From Crocodylus rhombifer (lineage: Eukaryota; Chordata; Crocodylia; Crocodylidae): a DNA stretch of 64,000 nt. Both the position numbers and the translations under genes were made by a program. This document shows positions 60,646 through 64,000 of the stretch, piece by piece. Below the pieces are notes generated by a model. That model made no database searches. It worked only from the letters and a program-made list of their open reading frames with translations, and was not told where the DNA came from. Position 1 is the first letter of the stretch. Each line of letters opens with the position of its first letter. The stretch covers positions 247,550 through 311,549 of the forward strand of contig JAVSML010024367.1 in assembly GCA_038503035.1 (NCBI GenBank). Reading direction: 5' to 3'.

Positions 60646-61509
60646 GGTGGGGGAAGAAAATATTAGAACTTCTATTTATATAGATAGGGGTGCATGATCA
60701 AAATAAAAAATAGACTCAAGTAGCCATGATGTATGTAGGTGTATGCTTTGTGAGACTCTAGGAGACTGATATATCTGAGTACACTCAATGTTATATAGTT
60801 TAGTGTGTAAATTCTTACTCTTTATAAAATCCCTACAACAGAAATTCACCTAACTACAGAGAGCTGACAGCACTCTTAACTTTGAAAACAGTTTTAAGTG
60901 GTGCATACTTAGTCAAAATAGAGGAAAGGTTTGACAACCAGTACTATAAGAAAGCACAGTGGGAGCTCCCTGCTGGCAGGGGCTGGGGAGCTGTCCCTAC
61001 CCAGCTCCCCAATCATGGAGCTGAGCAGGAACAAGCTTTCCAACCCCCACCCTGTCATTGCAGAGCAGGGGCTGGGAACTGTCCCTGTCAGGGGCAGGTC
61101 CCAGCCCCATTCCCCAATTGGCTGATCAAGGTGTGGAGCTTGGAAAGAGCTATAGGGGTGGGGTATGTCCCAGACCTCTGCCCCATCTGCTGATGAAGCA
61201 GCTAGTAGCAAGCCTCTGGATGGGTGGGGAATCCCCACCCATCTGGGGATTTGCTCCTGGCTGCCCCACCAGTGGATCAGGGCATGGGGTTGGGACCTGC
61301 CCCTCGCCTACAGGTCTTTCCAAGTCCCCTGCCCCAATTGGGGAGCTGGGGCCAAGAGCTCCCTCCTGCAGGGGCAGGGGGACATTGTCTCTGTGCCAGC
61401 AGCAGGCAGCCCCCGGGAGGTAGGGAACAATATCCCAGCCCCTAGGCTAGCACTCAGGGGGAGCCTAGAGCTCCCCCTGGTGGCAACAGGGGCCCATTGC
61501 AGGGTCCTA

Positions 61510-61559
61510 GGAAGTGGGAGCAGTTTGCTGCCATTAGCAGCAAATCTGCTCCCACTTCC
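61510..61559. repeat. 50-bp near-perfect hairpin
   Basis: Arms GGAAGTGGGAGCAG|TTTGCTGC and GCAGCAAA|T|CTGCTCCCACTTCC, five-base loop CATTA, one bulged base. Confidence 0.85.
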
Positions 61560-61583
61560 CTGCACATGTAGCTGCCCACCCAA

Positions 61584-61625
61584 GAGCATTTACTCATGAG
61601 TAGTTTACTCATAAGTAAACTGCTC
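61584..61625. repeat. 42-bp imperfect hairpin
   Basis: GAGCATTTACTCATGAGTA pairs with the downstream arm ending AAACTGCTC, with one indel and one mismatch, 25 bp after the previous hairpin. Confidence 0.75.
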
Positions 61626-61640
61626 CTGGATCTAATGCAT

Positions 61641-62879
61641 GTGTATACACAACTAGTAATATAATATTATTTCTGTTAATTCTGCTCAAGTCCTGGGCAA
61701 ATATTTGTTTGAAAATTAATTCAACACTTTCAAATTTCAGAACTGTGTTAAGTCACATATTTATTTATTTATTTTCCTCTGAACAACATCCATTTTGTTG
61801 CCATCTGCTTCTAATCATGTCCCGAGTGCCTTCAATATTTATGTTAGGATACAGTTATTATTTAGAGAAGTACATCCAGTTTATAGGTTTTGCAACTCTA
61901 GCAATGGGCTCAATATTTAAAGTATATCTTAATGTGCCATACATATATGGAAGAATAAACCTGCTGACTTATTACTGGGTATCATTTAACTGACCCCCCA
62001 CCAATATTGTCCACATAGGGAGAGTGTGAAGCAGACAGCAAACAATTACTTTCAAATAGTGGATTTTCTTTCACAGAATTTCAGACCTGTCTGGTCTGTT
62101 CTGAAGTCTCATTCAAGTATCTATAGCATAGTGTGTGAAGCCTCCAGATCAGGTTAGTGGCCATTCTTCTTCACCCAAAGAATGATTGTGTCAATCTGCT
62201 TTAATTATTACTGGCATTTGATTAACGGAGTAATAAAATTATTTTACTATCTGTGATTTTGTAGGTCACATACTTACCTTCTTTTTAGTACACCTCTTTA
62301 TATGAGATACCATTTGGGGAAGCATACCTGGTAATAGACCTTATACAAACCTTAAACAAACCTTTCTCCATATAATTTCAAAAAAAATATATTTTTAATT
62401 GTACTTTATCATTTAAAGTGGGCTTTTATACAAGTCTGTATTCTAAAAGTCCTGGTTTGGTGGAGCAGCTGGTGTTCCTCAAGGTGAACCTCCAGCTGCT
62501 GGGGTTCCCTGAGCTCCACCTGTCTACTCTGATTTCCTTTTTCCATTTTTTAAAAACTATTTAAAAATCTGTTCTCAGATCTGGAGGCAGCACTCACTGC
62601 ATCACCAGCCAGCAGGGGAAGAACATGTCACTGGTGAGCTCCCATGCCAGGACAAACTTGGAGGTATGGCCTGGGCCAAGGGGAAGGAGGAGGCCCCAGG
62701 TCCTTAGCATGACCACTAAAACAGCACTCTGCCTGGGTCAGGAGGCCTGGTGGGACTGCCAGCAGCACCACAGCCCCTGGAAATGCCTGGTGAAAGGCAG
62801 GTAGAAGGTGCTATAACCTCCAGCCACCACACACTGGAGAAAGCCCAGACCCATCACATCTTTGATAGGCCTGAGGCTT
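61641..62879. other. upstream sequence, no recognised feature
   Basis: AT-rich to mixed sequence; nothing supported. Confidence 0.45.
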
Positions 62880-63731
62880 GCTGGTTGCAGTGGAGTTGTG
62901 AGAATCCGGGTGAGCTCAGCTTAGCTGCCTGGGATGCCAGCTTTAGAGTTGAAAAACCCTTTTTCAGGCTGAGTAAGCACCTGCAGTTGGTGTATGTGCT
63001 GTTCCTGGATGGAAGGAATAGTAAAAAAAGCCAGAGGCTGGCCTGGCATGTAATGCAGACAAGAAAGCCAGTCAGTGAAAATGGAAATAGAGGCATCAGG
63101 GGCTGAGGGACAAGCTGGGGTGGGGAGGGAAGGGGGATGTAGCAGGTAAAACTGGAGAGGTACCTGGGGATTCAGATGTCTGGCAGGTTGTAGTGTGTTG
63201 TAAATCAAATGTCTGTATTGAGTCCATAAGTTTCTGTACCTAAGAGTTTGATGAAGTGCAGTTCCTAGGCTCATCTGTGAAAAGTGGTTTGTAAATTTCC
63301 TTTGAGAGATTGGAGACAGGTGGTGTTCTGTTCTTGTCTTTGATAGATTTTTGGTGTGCGCTCATTCTGGTGTGCAGTTGTTGCTTGGTGTCTCCATGTA
63401 TTTTCCATCAGGGCACTCGGTACCTTGATGGAGATATGTAGTGTATTGTGAAGATATCTCCATACTGAGATATTGTTGGCAGTTTTTGCATGTCTTGTCA
63501 CAGCATGCCCTGGCCTGGATCCATTCAGTGTGTTTTGGGCTGTAGGAAATTGGCTTCGGGTGATGAGGTTAGCAACGTTCAGTGCTTGTTCAAATTTACA
63601 AACCACTTTTCACAGGCAAGCCTATGAACTGCACTTCATCAACGTCCTAGGTACAGAAACGTATGGACTCAATACAAATATTTGATTTACAACACACTAC
63701 AACCTGCCAGATATCTGCCTCCCCAGGTACC
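62880..63731. mobile_element. inverted-repeat element, Penelope-like candidate (copy 2)
   Basis: Arms 63159-63296 and 63594-63731, both 138 bp, start and end with GGTACC and face each other across a 297-bp spacer. A tail at 62880-63158 matches, in reverse, the tail of copy 1 (34340-34560). The spacer orientation is the same as in copy 1. No RT is present. The Penelope assignment is only by structural analogy. Confidence 0.6.
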
Positions 63732-64000
63732 TCAAAACAAGGCCTTGGGGGCTTGGACAGACTGCTGCCAGAGGTGGTGTAAGCAGGATACAAGGTAGAA
63801 AATAGTGCATGCCCTATTGATCCATGAGGGCAGGAAGATAAAGAAAAGAGAAATATTTGACAGGATTGCAATCACTGGCTGCCTAAAAATGATGCACAAG
63901 CACAGTTTCCATGCAAGGCCTGAAGGAAATCAATAATGCCTCCAAAGCTAAGTTTTAGTAAATTACTGTGAATTTAGATGCACATGTGATATCCTCACAA
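63732..64000. other. no recognised feature
   Basis: Nothing supported up to the window end. Confidence 0.4.

Larger units (their letters stand above)
60930..61640. repeat. GC-rich repeat with terminal hairpins
   Basis: Recurring CCCCAATTGG / GAGCTGGGG-type motifs across 60990-61360 suggest degenerate tandem units; the right end holds two strong hairpins. Probably a non-autonomous DNA element; termini not resolved. Confidence 0.45.

Overview
This is vertebrate genomic DNA, most likely crocodilian. That is inferred from many CR1 LINEs with an ATTCTATG-type 3' end, abundant hAT elements and endogenous retroviruses; no database was searched. One host gene is visible: a complete five-exon arylacetamide deacetylase gene (AADAC) on the minus strand. 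Its coding exons run from 58465 down to 12916. It predicts 403 residues with the catalytic Ser/Asp/His, the HGGGW oxyanion motif, two N-glycosylation sites and two cysteines all at the expected positions. Intron 1 is about 35.8 kb and is built almost entirely of mobile DNA.

Layout. 1-12600 lies downstream of the gene: a 3' retroviral fragment (1-1484), a non-autonomous DNA element (1485-2654), a CR1 split by a 1304-bp solo LTR (3652-7640), and a second CR1 (9010-10558). 12916-22507 holds exons 5 to 2, with LINE, hAT and LTR debris in introns 3 and 4. 22508-58327 is intron 1. It contains seven CR1 copies, a 6.1-kb hAT transposon with two nested insertions (30627-36750), a 486-bp putative solo LTR inside another CR1, a small Charlie-like hAT, a 10-base assembly gap (46831-46840), a gammaretrovirus-like provirus with both LTRs (49000-55182), tRNA-like SINE pieces and a large inverted repeat (56095-56800). 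58328-58465 is exon 1, with a candidate HNF4 site about 80 bp upstream of the start codon. 58466-64000 is upstream sequence with a 1020-bp solo LTR (59626-60645), a hairpin-rich GC-rich repeat and an inverted-repeat element (62880-63731).

The mobile elements give a relative timeline. The hAT (30627-36750) landed in an older repeat, then received a Penelope-like piece and a CR1. CR1 copies were later hit by LTR elements. The provirus sits in debris of a non-autonomous hAT family. All retroviral and LINE reading frames are broken except some partial CR1 reverse transcriptase frames; the provirus has lost its reverse transcriptase and RNase H entirely.

No operon, CRISPR array or clearly new system is present. 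The most notable structures are the intact AADAC gene stretched by nested elements, several solo LTRs with clear target duplications, a family of non-autonomous elements with internal ~140-bp repeats, and several long inverted repeats within or near the transcribed region.
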